64,000 bases of DNA from Lobosporangium transversale (GCF_002105155.1 NW_019028992.1:579001-643000); one strand, 5' to 3'. Numbered from the stretch's first letter, positions 33,975 through 46,520 are shown. Made by a program: numbers and translations. Notes: generated by a model from the letters alone, not told the origin.

Positions 33975-36281
33975 TTTTATTTGTAATATGTATTGAGTAT
34001 TAGTTACTGTAGTTGGGGAGGTTTTTTTTTTTGTTGTAAAATCAGATCAAAGCTGAAAAAGGTGAAGTTAAATGTTGATAGAGTGGGGAGGTAATATAAA
34101 GGAAAGAAAGGAATAAAAGAGAGGAGAGTTGGAAAAGAAAAAGAAGAGGAAAAAAAAGAAGAAAGAGTAATAAAAGTACAAGAAGAGAAGGAAAGTACGT
34201 TTTATTTATACAACGAGGGCGAGTGAAAGGAGAGCCGAGAGAGGAAGCCGATTAAAAACGAGCGTGAAGAAAGTGAATGATCTAATGGCTAATAGAGTAA
34301 AAAAGGATTACAATGCAAGTACAATAGAATACAACATGTACACAATAGAATGACAAATAGTGTTTTTGATGTCCTTCGGCACATGTAATGTATGGCTAAA
34401 GGAAACAAATCAGGTACAACAACACATCCTCTCTCCACCTCGCCTGGCCTCTTTCTTTATTATTCGTCATCGGGGCGTGACCCTTCCAGACTAAAAAAGC
34501 GTCCTCATTATCATCATGGCTATTTTATCACCTTGATCTTTTGGAGTCTTCAACATGACTTTTCAGCTGGAACGACTGCATCATTAATCAAAAGGAGATA
34601 ATGTGTCCGTGGACAAAATTAGGTGACAGACAGAACCAGGGGTTTATTTTAGTCCTTTCATTCAATAATCAAATATCGGATTTGCAACCATCATCTCTTC
34701 CTGAATCTTCTTTCTCGATGTTTGAAAGCAAAAAGTAGTAGGCAACAGGGTCACTAAAGACACTTTTGTTTTCTTTTTTGCTTTTTTACCCCGCACTGCT
34801 GTTCTTAACAAAAGAGTCAATAGAGTTCTTGAATAATATATAGCTTAACCAGTCCCGGAATAGGACCTGACAGGGGGAAACGGACTGATCTTTTTTCCTT
34901 ATACATTTCCTCAGTACTTCACGATGTGCACATCTATTGGCTGAAGCCAGATCAGCAACCTTCGACTGTTTTACAATACTATGACTACTGGCTCACCTTT
35001 AACTCGACTCCATCGCTACTCTTGCAGCTTCGTCTTCATTCCACACTTACTACTCTTATTCCTGTTTATCTCTCTATCCTGCCTCCCATCTCTCATTCTA
35101 TCTCTGTTCTCCTTTACTGAGTTCTACTTTGATTTTTTATTTTCTTTTTTACTTTGGATCGGCTTGCTTATTGAATATAGACATGGTGATATAGACTGAT
35201 CAACTGACACACTCTAAATGTACATTGGTTTACTCTATAATCTGTTAAACACAGCAGTTCTCCTCCCTCTCTCCGATTCTCTCTCTCTTTCTATTTTATA
35301 TACAAATGTGATTTTTCTTTCACTGCCTCCAGATCAATGTCAAAGCCTTTGATGTGTCATAGAGTTTGTAAGGTTTTACTTTGTTTACACCATTTCTCTC
35401 CAAAATAAAATAAAGAGTTGCATCTTGCCAGATTTAGGCCTTGCCCCGGACTCCTTAAGCAAAAGCACATCATCACTTGGGCTTACACTATTCTGTGTCA
35501 CAAAAAAAGGGTCATTTCTCTTCACTTTCACATGTGTCTGCTCTCATTAAGATAAAATCGTGTGGAAATATTTACATTTTTATATTTTTATAACACCAAC
35601 ATGCATGCCATGCATACTGAATCTGTTTGGCGAAATAGGGCCAGCTTTTTTTTTTTTTATATTCTCCTCTGACCCAAAGAAAGTCTTTTGTTTGTTCCGT
35701 TGAGAGAAGCACGCGCGGAAAAAGGGTGCCACATCTGTATTCCGTTCAATTGAGCACTGAGTTTATTAGTTTATCCTTTTTATATTGATCTACTTGACCC
35801 TTGTTTGCTTCCTGCTTCCTGCTGCTTTCGATCATCCATTTACCCCGCTCGCGTTCACCATCTTTTTTTTTTTTTTTTTTTTTTTTTTTGAAGGTCCGAT
35901 TATCTGATCCGACTTTGTCCATGGACGGACCCAACCAACCATCTCTTCTCTCTCACGCATATAAACGCATATATACGTATTAAACACTCTGTAACCATAG
36001 TTTTTTTAGTCCTCCTCGCGTCGACATGTAAAAGGAAGATCAAGACATTTGACTGTATTATATGTTTGTACCCTTAAAAAATATAAATATTCACATAGAC
36101 AAAAATGAAATTGTCTTCAACAACTGCCATGACCAGTGTTTATTGTATAATACGAAGTCAAGATTGTTTTTGGATGGTGAAGTTAGATCCTCCAAGGTCT
36201 TTTTGTTTTTTTTTTTGTTTTTCTACAGTATTATGACATTCTACTTTCTACCTTTTTTTTTTTTTTTTTTACTTTTTACTT
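33975..36281. other. Carrier promoter and intergenic DNA
   Basis: 34030-34260 is purine-rich on the plus strand (pyrimidine-rich on the carrier's sense strand) and is probably its leader and promoter. Further on are CT-rich sequence (35010-35160, 35255-35300) and T-runs near 35645 and 35864. No gene supported. Confidence 0.5.
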
Positions 36282-37715
36282 TTACATAACCTTACGAGCT
36301 CCAGGACGAGCAGGTTTGCTGAATCCCCGTGCGCCTCCACTACCCAAACCAAGGTTTACTGCTCCTGTTCCTGCCCTTGCCCCTACCCCTGCATTGTTGC
36401 CGCCAAATGCTGGGGATGATGTCCTGGGGTGCAATTCCTCCAACACAAAGGTCTCTGTCAAGTCAGAAACATCAGTCGTCTCCAGCTTCTTGTCTACATT
36501 CAAGTCCGCGTCATCCTTGGCTGCCTGCAATACTCCTGCTCTGCAAGATGAATACAACATGCGCTCGCGAATCTTAGATTTGGTTGGGCACGTGTACATA
36601 AACACTAAAAAAAAAAAAACCACAAAGGTTAATTTTACCTTTAACAGTAGAAATGAATGAACATTAAGAGAAAAGGAAAACTAAGATTCCTTACCAAGAG
36701 AATCATGAGCTACTCCATTGTGTTTATGCTCATAGGCAAAGAAGGTGAAACGAGGTGATTCCTCATGGATGTTTCTGACCAATTCGTTGGCGCCAATCTT
36801 GGCCTCACCAGCAAGATCAATACGCTCATTCTCTGCATCAATTGCCTAAAGCGAAAAAAAAAAAAAAAAAAAAAAAAAAAAAGCACCTTGTTAAGACATG
36901 TGTAGTGTTGAGGTTTCTTCCCAATTGCTATTTAAAGATATTTCTTACCAATGTAACAAAGTTGATAGTGCGTTCCGCCTTGACAGGAGCTGCTGGTGCT
37001 TCTTCCTCCTTAGTCTCCGACACCTTCTCTTCTTGTGTTGGCTCTGCTTCTGCTGCCGCCGAAACAGTTGTAGCAGCAGTCTTAGGCTCCTCCGCTGTAG
37101 TCTTGGTTTCTTCCAGAGTAGGTTTAGGCTCCTCAGTCTTTACTTTTGTTGTTGTTGTGGTGGTGGTGTCATAGTCTTCTACCTCTCCTCTCCTCTTTAC
37201 TTCCCTGGTCTTTTCCTCATCCCATTTATCTTCTTCCCATTCATCATCAGCCACCTCTGCTGTCTCTGAAGCCTTTTTGACTTCTGTAGTACTTGAGCTT
37301 GTGTTTTCCCGGGTAATCACTGGCGATTCTGGTAAAGGCGTTGATGCAGGACTGGTAACCTTTCTTGTGGCTGCTACAGTAGCAGAAGGTTTGGCAGCTG
37401 GAGTAACAGGTGCAAGCTTTTTAAGCGCAGCAATTGCCTTCTCTGTCAATGGGAAACTCATTCCTGGAGCATGCGACTTTCTATAAGCGCCTCCTTTCAT
37501 ACTCTCAACCATAATCTTCTCATTCTCCTTGATTTCTGCTAGCTGACGTTCACGTTCTGTCAAAGGCTTAGGAGCATTCAAACTGGCTCTGTGCTTCTTG
37601 TAACCGTCCAATGTGAAGTCACTCTGTATCGATGGTGATTTTATTTTTGCATAGAAAAAAAGATAATTGTCAGCCATCATGATATTGAAAGTATCTTCAT
37701 ATATCAATTAATTAA

Positions 37716-37746
<31 letters not shown>

Positions 37747-38559
37747 ACCTTGTTCGTTCCATAAATCGAATCTGTAAAGTGAGAATCACCAAGATCCTTT
37801 GTCAAAGTGGCTCTTGTAGCAGCATAGATCATCTTTTGGCGGATAGGGGCCACATCTGGAACATAGCATAAAAAGATCCACTCTGAAGCCTTGGCGCCAT
37901 CCAATCGAACCACGAAATATGCAGGTTGCTTCTCTTCCAAATTGTCACACACAATACTGAAGTCTATCAAGGATTAGAGAAAAAAAAAAAAAAAAAAAAA
38001 TACAATAAGCAACCTTGATATATTTGAAAGACCTTTCTTTTATATTGCTTACAACTTCATACTGACCTTGATCAAAGGTTCCTCTGATATCGAAAATGCC
38101 ATCGTCTTCCAAAGCCTCATTGATAATCGAGATCTTGAGAGCACGAACTGTGCTACCAACTGTAGCTTGTTTCCAAGCATCAGCGAGCTTCTGAGAAACT
38201 ATTAAACCGTCATAAGGAAGAAAAAAAAAAGGGGAGGGGGGGAGGAGGAAGGTCATTCGATCATCAGTATTGTTTTTTCGTTTTTTGCTTTTTGTTTTGT
38301 TCTGAAAGCTATAAATAGGTAAAAGGCGCGTCCGTTCTTCTGTTCTTATTCTCTTTCAGCCCCTGTCACCTCTAAAAAAAAAAATGAGGATGATCAAGTG
38401 CGAAAAATATGTTCATTACCTTTGATACCAGTTTGATTGGACACTATAGTGAAAAGATATAACAAAGGTATGGAATGAAGGATAGACGCGCCGTTATTAA
38501 GCATCAATTGATCTTTCCAAGTCAAACTATGTCAATTGCTATTTCAGTTTTTCCTTACT
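36282..38559 (-). CDS. TWF1: Twinfilin-like actin-binding protein with an insertion in the second ADF-H domain
   Basis: The model has seven coding parts on the minus strand: a single A at 38559, 38443-38420, 38198-38067, 37963-37749, 37623-36949, 36845-36695 and 36604-36282, giving 506 residues. MSNQTGIK, LADAWKQATVGSTVRALKIS, FFVVRLDGAK-type strands and IYAATRATLTKDLG make the first ADF-H domain (1-135). HAPGMSFPLTEKAIAALKKL (175-194) starts the second; after about 149 Pro/Thr/Glu/Lys-rich residues it resumes at INFVTLAID and runs through RFTFFAYEHKHNG, MYTCPTKSKIRERMLYSSC, the twinfilin signature, and LEELHP. The C-terminus is Gly/Arg-rich (PARPGARKVM). Twinfilins sequester actin monomers and cap barbed ends. 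Usual length is about 330-350. The ATG is split by an intron (A|gtaagg...tatag|TG), supported by the exact MSNQTG start of the family. Confidence 0.88.
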
Positions 38560-39986
38560 TGGGAGATTTTATGCTCTGTGACAGTGTTGGCGAGGCGAAG
38601 TGAGGCGAAGCAGTGCAGTAAGGCGATGTAATTAAGGTAGAAAGAGAAAAGATGAGATAAGAGAAGAGAAGAGTGTGCCTATGAAGGAATGAAAAAGTGT
38701 GATGTGTAAAGGTAATGAGGAAAAGAAAATGAGAGAATGAGAGTGAGATGACCGAACTGCTCTCATCTTTCTCAGGGCACCACAGTGTGGGACCACAATA
38801 ACGTCACAAAAATCGTGATCTCACAGGCGTTGCAATTTCGTTGTGAACCCTCGCTGCCGCATCATATCCTTGCAAGGCACTCTATACCTGCCATGATCAG
38901 GTGCCATGCTGCATGGACGCGTAGACAAGTGAGATCAGTGGATAGGAAAATAAACAAATACTTCGTAGCAGTGCCACTTGAAAAAAAAAAAAAAAACCCC
39001 CCCCGAAGATTGACAATAAACGACGAGAATTTATATATGGATCGCAGTACCAACGGTGCTTAGCATTTCCACTAGGGCTGATCATTGATCTGTAATGCCA
39101 AATATTAATTTTATACTGATACAAATGCAGTGTTGTCAATATGCAACTATGATAAATATCTATGCAATTGCATTAATCTACTGTTCTCCAGACCCTATTG
39201 CCTGGCCCATCACACATGTTCCAATCTTGAGTCAAGGAATAAAAAAGACGGTGCCCTTCAAGTGCGCCCCCAAGCCTTTGGGTACATGTTACAATTATAA
39301 TGCCACTTTCTCCATTGTAAAGCCACGTTCATTCTTGTACAAGACTAATTTAGTATCTCCAACATTGACTCTTGTTATTCAGTCCGAAATCCTCAGCAGC
39401 CTAACAGCTCTCGAAGAAAAGCTACTAAGCTCTTCTTGATCCCGTAGAAGAGTATTTTATTTCTGATCCCTTCTAGACCATTAAGACAGCCAATAAAGTG
39501 AGCTGTGGGGATTAAAAGGTTGTGACTCGATCACGGCGTATGTCAGGTGTTGTGGTACGTCTAGATCGACTAGGACAATATGATTGTGGCAACTACCATA
39601 CGAGCGGAAGTAGAGGATAGCTCGCTATGCGGCCGAGGGCCGATGACCTGAACTGAAATTGATCGCTACGTTATTGACCTTCATGAATGACTCCACGCGG
39701 AGTATATTCGTTGAAAAATTGAACGAGACTCACTCAAGGGCCAGCGCCACCTAAGTCTATGACCGTGTAAACCACATGTTTACTCTGATCATATTATATT
39801 TAGCGTAGCTATAAATATATAAATACAGAATAGCCCTTCACAAATATTTCTTTTATAAACACTTACCCCTGCCTTTGACTTTGTGCTTGCTGTTGCTTAA
39901 GTCCACAGCAATAGGAAATAGTTTGGCCATCAAATGAAGCTATAAGAAACGTTACGTTCTATATCTTGAGGTTTTAAGCAGAGACG

Positions 39987-40025
<39 letters not shown>

Positions 40026-40278
40026 TTTGATACTCTACACAATGTAATGCAATGAATGATCTCATAATCTAATGTTAAAGTCTTTAAAATTAATGCACTT
40101 TCGTTACTCTATTGGGATGCGTTAAATATTGGTTATTCGTTTCTATTGTAGGTTTCATGTTTGTGGGATGTATGCTGATAATAGTTGTTTTGTAGATGTG
40201 TGAAAATCTATGCTCTTGAAACGCTTTGTACATGTATATAGCCTTGAGGTTCGCACGTTTAGATGTTTGCTTTTTATC
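38560..40278. other. Twinfilin promoter and intergenic DNA
   Basis: 38570-38760 is GA-rich on the plus strand and probably includes twinfilin's leader. T-run of about 32 bp at 39988-40019. The 114-codon plus-strand frame at 39095-39439 is not supported by any domain or splice pattern. Confidence 0.45.
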
Positions 40279-40587
40279 TTAAGCAAGCTTTAATAGTGGG
40301 GATTCGTCCATTTCAAAGTCGTCATCGAGTTTTAGGTAAGCTCTTGCGCGATGGCGGCGCGTGCCATCACATAAAGAATTGAACATCCGAGTCATTCTAT
40401 TGGGCTTCATATAAGTACATTCAGTGGCCCTTGATCGATGGATATTAGTGTCTTCGATTGCTGCAGCTGATTCTCGCCTATTGCCAGATCTAGAAGGGGC
40501 CGACCGAGTAGCGGGTGTTGGTACTGATGAAGAGCGTGTCTGGGACATAATCACGATAACCAAAGGAACAGCGGATAGGAACATCAT
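40279..40587 (-). CDS. Hypothetical small protein with N-terminal hydrophobic segment
   Basis: An intronless 102-codon frame. Residues 3-14 are hydrophobic (FLSAVPLVIVIM), then Ser/Thr/Pro/Arg-rich sequence and an acidic end (KLDDDFEMDESPLL). There is no paralogue in the window and no recognised domain. The hydrophobic start could be a short anchor. It may equally be a chance frame; the composition is more protein-like than neighbouring frames, which is the only support. Confidence 0.3.
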   Translation of the reverse strand: MMFLSAVPLVIVIMSQTRSSSVPTPATRSAPSRSGNRRESAAAIEDTNIHRSRATECTYMKPNRMTRMFNSLCDGTRRHRARAYLKLDDDFEMDESPLLKLA

Positions 40588-41706
40588 GATGAATGTATTT
40601 AAAAGACTTTTTTGTATCTTTTTTTGTATAAAAGTATGTTAAGTGTTACAAATCTAAGGATTTGAACCTAGGAAGTTCTCGCCTTTTATTCTTTTTTTTT
40701 ATACCTCTTTCTTTCACTTTAGATTTGGTTTATTCAAAGAAGGAACATTCCTTGTGTTGTGTAGATATGAAACGAAGGCTGAACCCTCTTGCTCAATTCT
40801 ATAGAAATCCGAAACAAAAGGCCTCTATTTTTACAAATAATTTCTATTCACGCAGCCCCTTCTCCATTCAGTGAAGCCTCCACTTCATTTAACTCACCCC
40901 TCTTTCGCTGCCTGTCAATGCGAAATGTCTAAATTTGTGGCTATCTTCATAGATGACGGCAAGGAAACTGAGGTGCTTTTTTTTCCCTGTTAAAAAAAAA
41001 AAGATGGCTTTCATGAACGCTTGGTGACTACACGGACTTTTTACACAATAAATATGCTTTTGTTGTATTAATAGACTGTAATTGATAAAATTGTAAAGTG
41101 TCTCCGGAACCCACAATCTTATCAAGGAAATCATACGAGCGATCTATCATGCGAGGTTTTCAAGTCATTCCCCTTATTGTATCGATACGTAATAATCAAC
41201 TCTTCGTGTCTTTGTTTCCCTTGGTCGGTTGACTCGTTACACCGATAATCGCGTTATCAAATTAAACTGTGGAGCCAAGGTCTGCTGCATTTGGGGGGCT
41301 TCTATAGCCTGCTAGTTTCCTGAAGTAGGGTAAAGGCGCCTCTCTTATGAGAAGATAAATTACAGCACTTGTTCAGATAAACGTGACTACCGGCTTCGTT
41401 TATGCCTTTCCTTACTACTCCTTTTCCTGTCCCCCTCTTTAACATATCATTTACATTTTCCCCCCTTCGATCAGGAGAGAGACTCGTCAATCCATTCTAG
41501 AACTGAGGTCAATGGGGGATTTTCTCTTATCCTTATCCTCCATAGCATTTCATTTTTTTTTTCTAAAAGATTAAGTTCCTTTTTTTTTTTTTTTTTTTTT
41601 TTTTTTTGGCTAGATAAAGAGTGATTGCATAAAGGATTGAGTAGAAAATTTTCCTGTCCGTATTCAGCCTAGATGTTAATCAAGATAGTACTGTTTGTGA
41701 GCAGCG

Positions 41707-41738
<32 letters not shown>

Positions 41739-42402
41739 TGGAAGCCCATCTCGAAGGTAGGCCAGTGGCCTATGGACAGATGAGTGCTGCCTTGAAAGGA
41801 GTGGCTGGCAATTCCCTATCTGCCTTGGCTAGTAGGCGCCCTTCTGTTTACACGCGTCTGAAATGACACAGGATCAACAATCCGTTACTACAATCTGTTT
41901 CATATAAAAAACCTTGGTGGTCCAGGGCCAATCAAGGAACGCTCTCTCTCACGCAGCTGAGCTGACCTAAGGAATTAAACCCTACATCTGGCGCATAGTA
42001 GTAGCGCGATGCCTGGTCAGGAGCTTTACCATACACTCTAGATCATAGCATGGTCCTTAATCAACACCACCTTTCCCCTACTGATCTCTACTGTGTTTTC
42101 GTGTAGTACAATGCGTTGCCAACCCCATACCCGCTCTCTGAGAGTATAGTCTTTCTAACAATCCAAATTGGCTCCAACAAAATGTATGTAGTCTAATATA
42201 CTTGGTCGCGTTCCTTCATGGTTTCGATATTAAATTTTCTTCATTCAAAAGGTGGCTGTGCTTACAAACTCAAATGTGATGTGGGGCAAGGAATAAATTT
42301 ATTTTCAAATAAATTGATAATAGACCGTAGTTGAGTAACAGATATTTTTTTTTCTTTCTTTTTTTGTAAGTCGGATGATGTTAGTCTTGCCCTGGAGTTG
42401 AT
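40588..42402. other. Gene-free region
   Basis: T-run at 41578-41607, A-run at 41707-41732, otherwise featureless. AATAAATTTATTT near 42292 is palindromic. No gene supported. Confidence 0.5.
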
Positions 42403-42663
42403 TTAGTAGCATTTATCAGACTCGTGGTTGCCGCTGTTCCACTTAATCATGCAGCAGCGGTAGAAAGCCCTGCAGTCGGAGATGTTGTGGCAGCGACGGT
42501 CGTCTCCAAGGTTGCCATTGCAGCAGGAGGCAGTGGCAGCACCCCAGTAAGGTTCATTCTTGGGGTTGTAGCACCACGAACCACTGTCCTGAGTAGTAGG
42601 AGCAGCCTGGACAGCGACGGCAGAGAACAAGAAAGCACCGATGAGAACCAAGGACTTGTACAT
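42403..42663 (-). CDS. Small secreted 8-cysteine protein, copy 2
   Basis: An 86-residue paralogue of the protein at 28093-28353, in inverted orientation 14 kb away. Signal peptide MYKSLVLIGAFLFSAVAVQA; all eight cysteines and the spacing C-x15-CC-x9-C-x5-C-x5-CC-x13-C are kept. The middle of the mature protein is identical to copy 1, while the C-terminal third differs at several charged positions (CRAFYRCC and IKWNSGNHESDKCY against CGAFYRCC and VNWNSGNHADDGCH). The leader probably has a 5' UTR intron ending TCTCTAG a few bases before the ATG, as in copy 1. TATAAAA lies at 42905-42911. Function unknown; see copy 1. Confidence 0.85.
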   Translation of the reverse strand: MYKSLVLIGAFLFSAVAVQAAPTTQDSGSWCYNPKNEPYWGAATASCCNGNLGDDRRCHNISDCRAFYRCCMIKWNSGNHESDKCY

Positions 42664-45600
42664 GTTGATCTACTAGAGAAAGAGAAAAGAAGTATGTCTA
42701 TTTATTAAATCTTTTTTTTCTAGCCTGCCTCGGAGTACGATCTGAAAAGGATGGGATGGGATTTTTTTTCCTCCTAATTGTAGATCTCTTCTTACAAGTT
42801 GCGCTTGTTGTGGTTTTAAGGGAATGAAAGCTGCTTGAGGAGATTGAGGAGTAGGGGCTTGATGATGAAGATGAAGAAAAAAAAAAAAGGAGCACCTTGA
42901 GGGCTTTTATAGTTGTCGCGAGAACTAACAAAGAGTGAAAGGAGTTATAGAGAAATGCATAAAAAATCACCCCTTCAAATTCTTTACATCTATTGAATAG
43001 ATTAATAGTATTCAATAAGAATATATCCTATATCCTATCGAAGAAAGAATGAAAGAATAGTAACGAATAGTAATAATGCAAATAAAAAAGAGAGGATCGG
43101 GTCCATTGTTTCATTGTTAAGGATCATACTAGAAGGAGCAGGGCTCAGTCAATTCATAAGGGGTAATACGGATATGTATGCTGAAGCGAATAACTGCTGC
43201 GATAGGCTAACAGAAAACAATATGCTGGGTGTAAGGTTCGTGAAGGTACTTTGATGTTGAATGATGTTGCACGGCACTGAACGGTGCTGAGCAATTCTGG
43301 GTTCACAGGCAAACGCTTGCAGTAGTTTGTCGTGTTGAGGCGGAAGGTAGTGCATGATTATTATGCATATCGTATTTTAATTCAATGCTTCTGAATATAT
43401 ACCTTATTACATTTAACGTATATATTAAAATTATATTTTGGCTGGCTCTCAACATATCAGTATGATTCACGCGATTTGACGTGAGGGCGTAGCCAATTGC
43501 AGATTGTTTGGGTTGCAAAAGCGATGTTCTGCAAGCATCCAATCGTAACGGTTGAAATGGGCAGGAGCGTGGGCAACTATGCAGCAAATGGATGAGGCTT
43601 GACAAAAAAAGGAAAAAAATTACGATGGTAATCCGTACGTCAACATTTCCTTTCTCTTTATTTTGTTGAAAAATGAACTAAACTTGGTTTCACGTCCGAG
43701 GGGCTTGGTCAAGAACTACAAAGTAAATCCGTGCCTGAATACCCTGCTTATGTCTATTTTTGTTTGCAAACACAAACAGCAACGGGTGACGCCTCACCAA
43801 CATAATTGATCTACAAATGTTATTCCAAAATTGTTTTGCATGGTGGGATACAGTTGACTGTTCCTTGCCTCTCAGAATTAAGGCCGACATTAGTGAAGAC
43901 TATATTCTGGTTTATGTGTGAAAGAATATCATAGTTTTATGCAGTCAAGAGCCGTAGCCTTAATATTTTGGGGCAAACGTACGAGCAATGGCTGGCTGTA
44001 TCCCTTACTACGTACCAGGCGCGTATTTTAGACTGATCACTCTCTCCCTAAATCCCTCAATGGACAGGGTAAAAAGTTTATCGAACATTATTTTTTTATA
44101 TCCCATAAGGAAGATCCAATTTTCCCGTCTAAAATATAATGTGCATAGAGAGAAAACTGTTTATTGTGTTGCATGGTACAGTGGCTCCTGTCTTGGTAAA
44201 ATGGTAAGAGTCGTGATGTCCCAAAACTACAATTCAGACACCTCAGTAGCGGACACAAATTTAAAAAATTGAGCTATAAATTCTATATCCGTTTGTATAA
44301 TGCCGCACATGCATTTGAATTCAGCATTGCGCCTGTCGGAATTACAATGCCGTTGTGTCTTCTCTGAACGGACATGTAACATGCACGCTGAAAATGTTTT
44401 AACCAATATTTGTGCTACATGCTCTCTTCCCAACAACACGTACATTTAGTACACAGTGAAAGAGCCATGCGATTTTCACTTGCTCTTTTTTTTTTGTCAG
44501 ACATCAATATCGATGGAGTATAAGCTAGCACTACGCCCTTTCTTCGCTCAATAGATACAATCCAATTGCTGTGGAATTAAATCATAAATACTTTCTAGCG
44601 CCGCGGAGGGAATCCCGAGGATAAGAAGTAACAATATAGTTTTATATGGGTAACAATATTTTAATTCACTTCCGATGATGGTTCGTGAGTAGGTTTTAGA
44701 TCAAAGCACGAGTTTCGACTTTGGTAAGAAACGCGTCTGTCTGGTAATACTAATAGAAGTCACGTAAGAATTGGCATTTGAAGTAGTAGACACTTTTTTT
44801 TTTTTTTTTTTTTTTTTTTGATCAGCGATCAATCAAACCTACCACCGTCATATCTATAGTCTACACCGTACATAGTTTTGGCTGTGCCGAAAAATTTTGA
44901 CTTCAAAATGCCTCAACGCTCTCATCTTCTCCTATTCCACGTCTGTGTGGTTTATGTATATGCAGGATATGCATTCAGCGCATGATGCAAGCAGTATATA
45001 TTCGTCCAGCCGCTATAGCCCGAGTTATTGTGTAAATGCATCTCAGCGAAGCAGTAAGGGAAGAAAGGAGGCAAGTGCATGATATGCGGCATGCAGGTGA
45101 AAAGTGCTAGCTTTGATGACCTTTGCGAGAATGAAATATCTGTAAGAAGGCAAAGACAGGTTACTTTTTTACTAATAATATATATTTTTTATTGCGTGAG
45201 CGCAAATCAATGGTTGTCTCAAAAAGGCAAAAAAAGCTCGCAACTCGCTATTCCATTATATTTACATTTTGAAGAATGTCCCATCCTCACTAGAATAGTC
45301 GACACTTGTACCACCCTCAATCTCCCAACAAAGCTTAGAAGATGGAGCTAAAGGTGTATATCCCTCTCTTACTCCGCTAACTCTTTGCATGCGCATAACC
45401 ATTTTCATCTGGAACCTTCGTAGGCTAAAAATTGTCCAAAGTAGTTACAAGATGAAGAGGGCCATTGAGACAGATCTGTGTGTGGTTGTCAAGGCAAAAT
45501 CGGCATTGGTCACATCATGTCGATAATTATAACCGTCCTCATGAGTTACCAAGAAAATTTGTCAACCTTCATTTGTGCTAATATAGAAATGGAAGCCACT

Positions 45601-45890
45601 CCTATTGAACAGACGGCAGGCAGCGCCAAGGCGTCGAGAACCAGTTGGTGTTTGTATGAAGCCGGTCATCGAACAATATGCTTCGCCTTACGCTAACCGC
45701 AAGGGTAAGTTGCTTTACACATATTCTATTAATATAATACTTTATTGTTACTCTGGTCAGGTCTCCAAACCGGTTCATTTCGTGGTAGTTAGTTAATCCA
45801 AGCTTGCAAGCGACCATGAATTTAGCACAAAACGAAGTTGACCGTACCATAGTATTCCACCTACTTAAGCGGCGCTTAACTGCTATTTTG

Positions 45891-45922
<32 letters not shown>

Positions 45923-46189
45923 CCCTAGTACTAATATTTGTACATCTGTTGGAGGATACATAGGCCCGATGTTGGGATCACAGTAGCCACGCTGCCTATG
46001 AAGCAGCATGTCCATTCGAGAAACGGCTAGTAAGCGCCGATGTATTGCTATGCCAGAAATAAAGGGAGCACAGCAGCCACTAAAGGTGATCAACCATAGA
46101 AGGCGCTTACAGGAACCGTGGAGTGTCTCAAGGCCAACATGAAATGAGATATACTCAAGGGGCTGCCATTAGAAGCCACAGCCAGAGCT
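42664..46189. other. Copy 2 promoter and long gene-poor region
   Basis: After the leader and promoter of the 8-cysteine gene (to about 42.95 kb) no gene is supported. T-runs occur at 44793-44819 and 45894-45922. Frames near 45.6-46.1 kb read through a T-run and are not convincing; some of this DNA may belong to the decayed transposon that follows. Confidence 0.45.
42905..42911 (-). promoter_or_regulatory. TATA box of 8-cysteine copy 2
   Basis: Reads TATAAAA on the minus strand, about 240 bp upstream of the ATG at 42663, the same distance as the TATA-like motif of copy 1. Confidence 0.55.
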
Positions 46190-46520
46190 AGTTGCCAAAG
46201 GCTGTTTCCACACTGATGATTACCTCGGAAGGCTGCGACTAATAGTGAAGAGGCACGTACATCTACTAACTTTACGAAAGCGACATATTAGGGGACGCCT
46301 ATGTTTCCCCAGAAAGCTCAAGAAATGGAGATTGGAGGATCGGTAAAATGTTCTTTAACTAAATTTAATCCGATGGCCCTTAGTGGACCCGGGACGACAC
46401 GCCAAGGCACATTAGTCTTAGGTGAGTGCAAGGGGCCATTAAGTATGGAGGCGGAAATGTGGGGGTGTGGCCCTGAGCTGTGGCAACGAATCTCGGTTGA
46501 GTGATGTAAGGCCCTAGTGA
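46190..46520 (+). mobile_element. Decayed Tc1/mariner transposase fragment
   Basis: Frame-shifted plus-strand translation keeps the order of a Tc1/mariner catalytic domain: LRKRHIRGRLCFPRKLKKW, then WRLEDR (usual DWTLEDWK), a stop, NVL, TKFNPMALSGP where the family has DESKFN.FGSDG, then AIKYGGGNVGVW in another frame where the family has the K(F)GGGS(V)MVWGC motif. The first catalytic Asp region has lost its DE pair and at least two frameshifts and stops are present. No terminal inverted repeats were located. Clearly non-functional. Confidence 0.5.

Noticed and set aside
39095-39439. Plus-strand frame of 114 codons
   Set aside because: No domain, signal peptide or sensible composition; lies in AT-rich intergenic DNA.
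44170-44260. Possible tRNA-like A box (TGGTAAAATGGTAAGAG)
   Set aside because: No B box at the right distance and no cloverleaf could be folded by eye.
45602-46093. Minus-strand frame reading through a poly(A) run as a gene
   Set aside because: It depends on translating the homopolymer as polylysine and has no domain.
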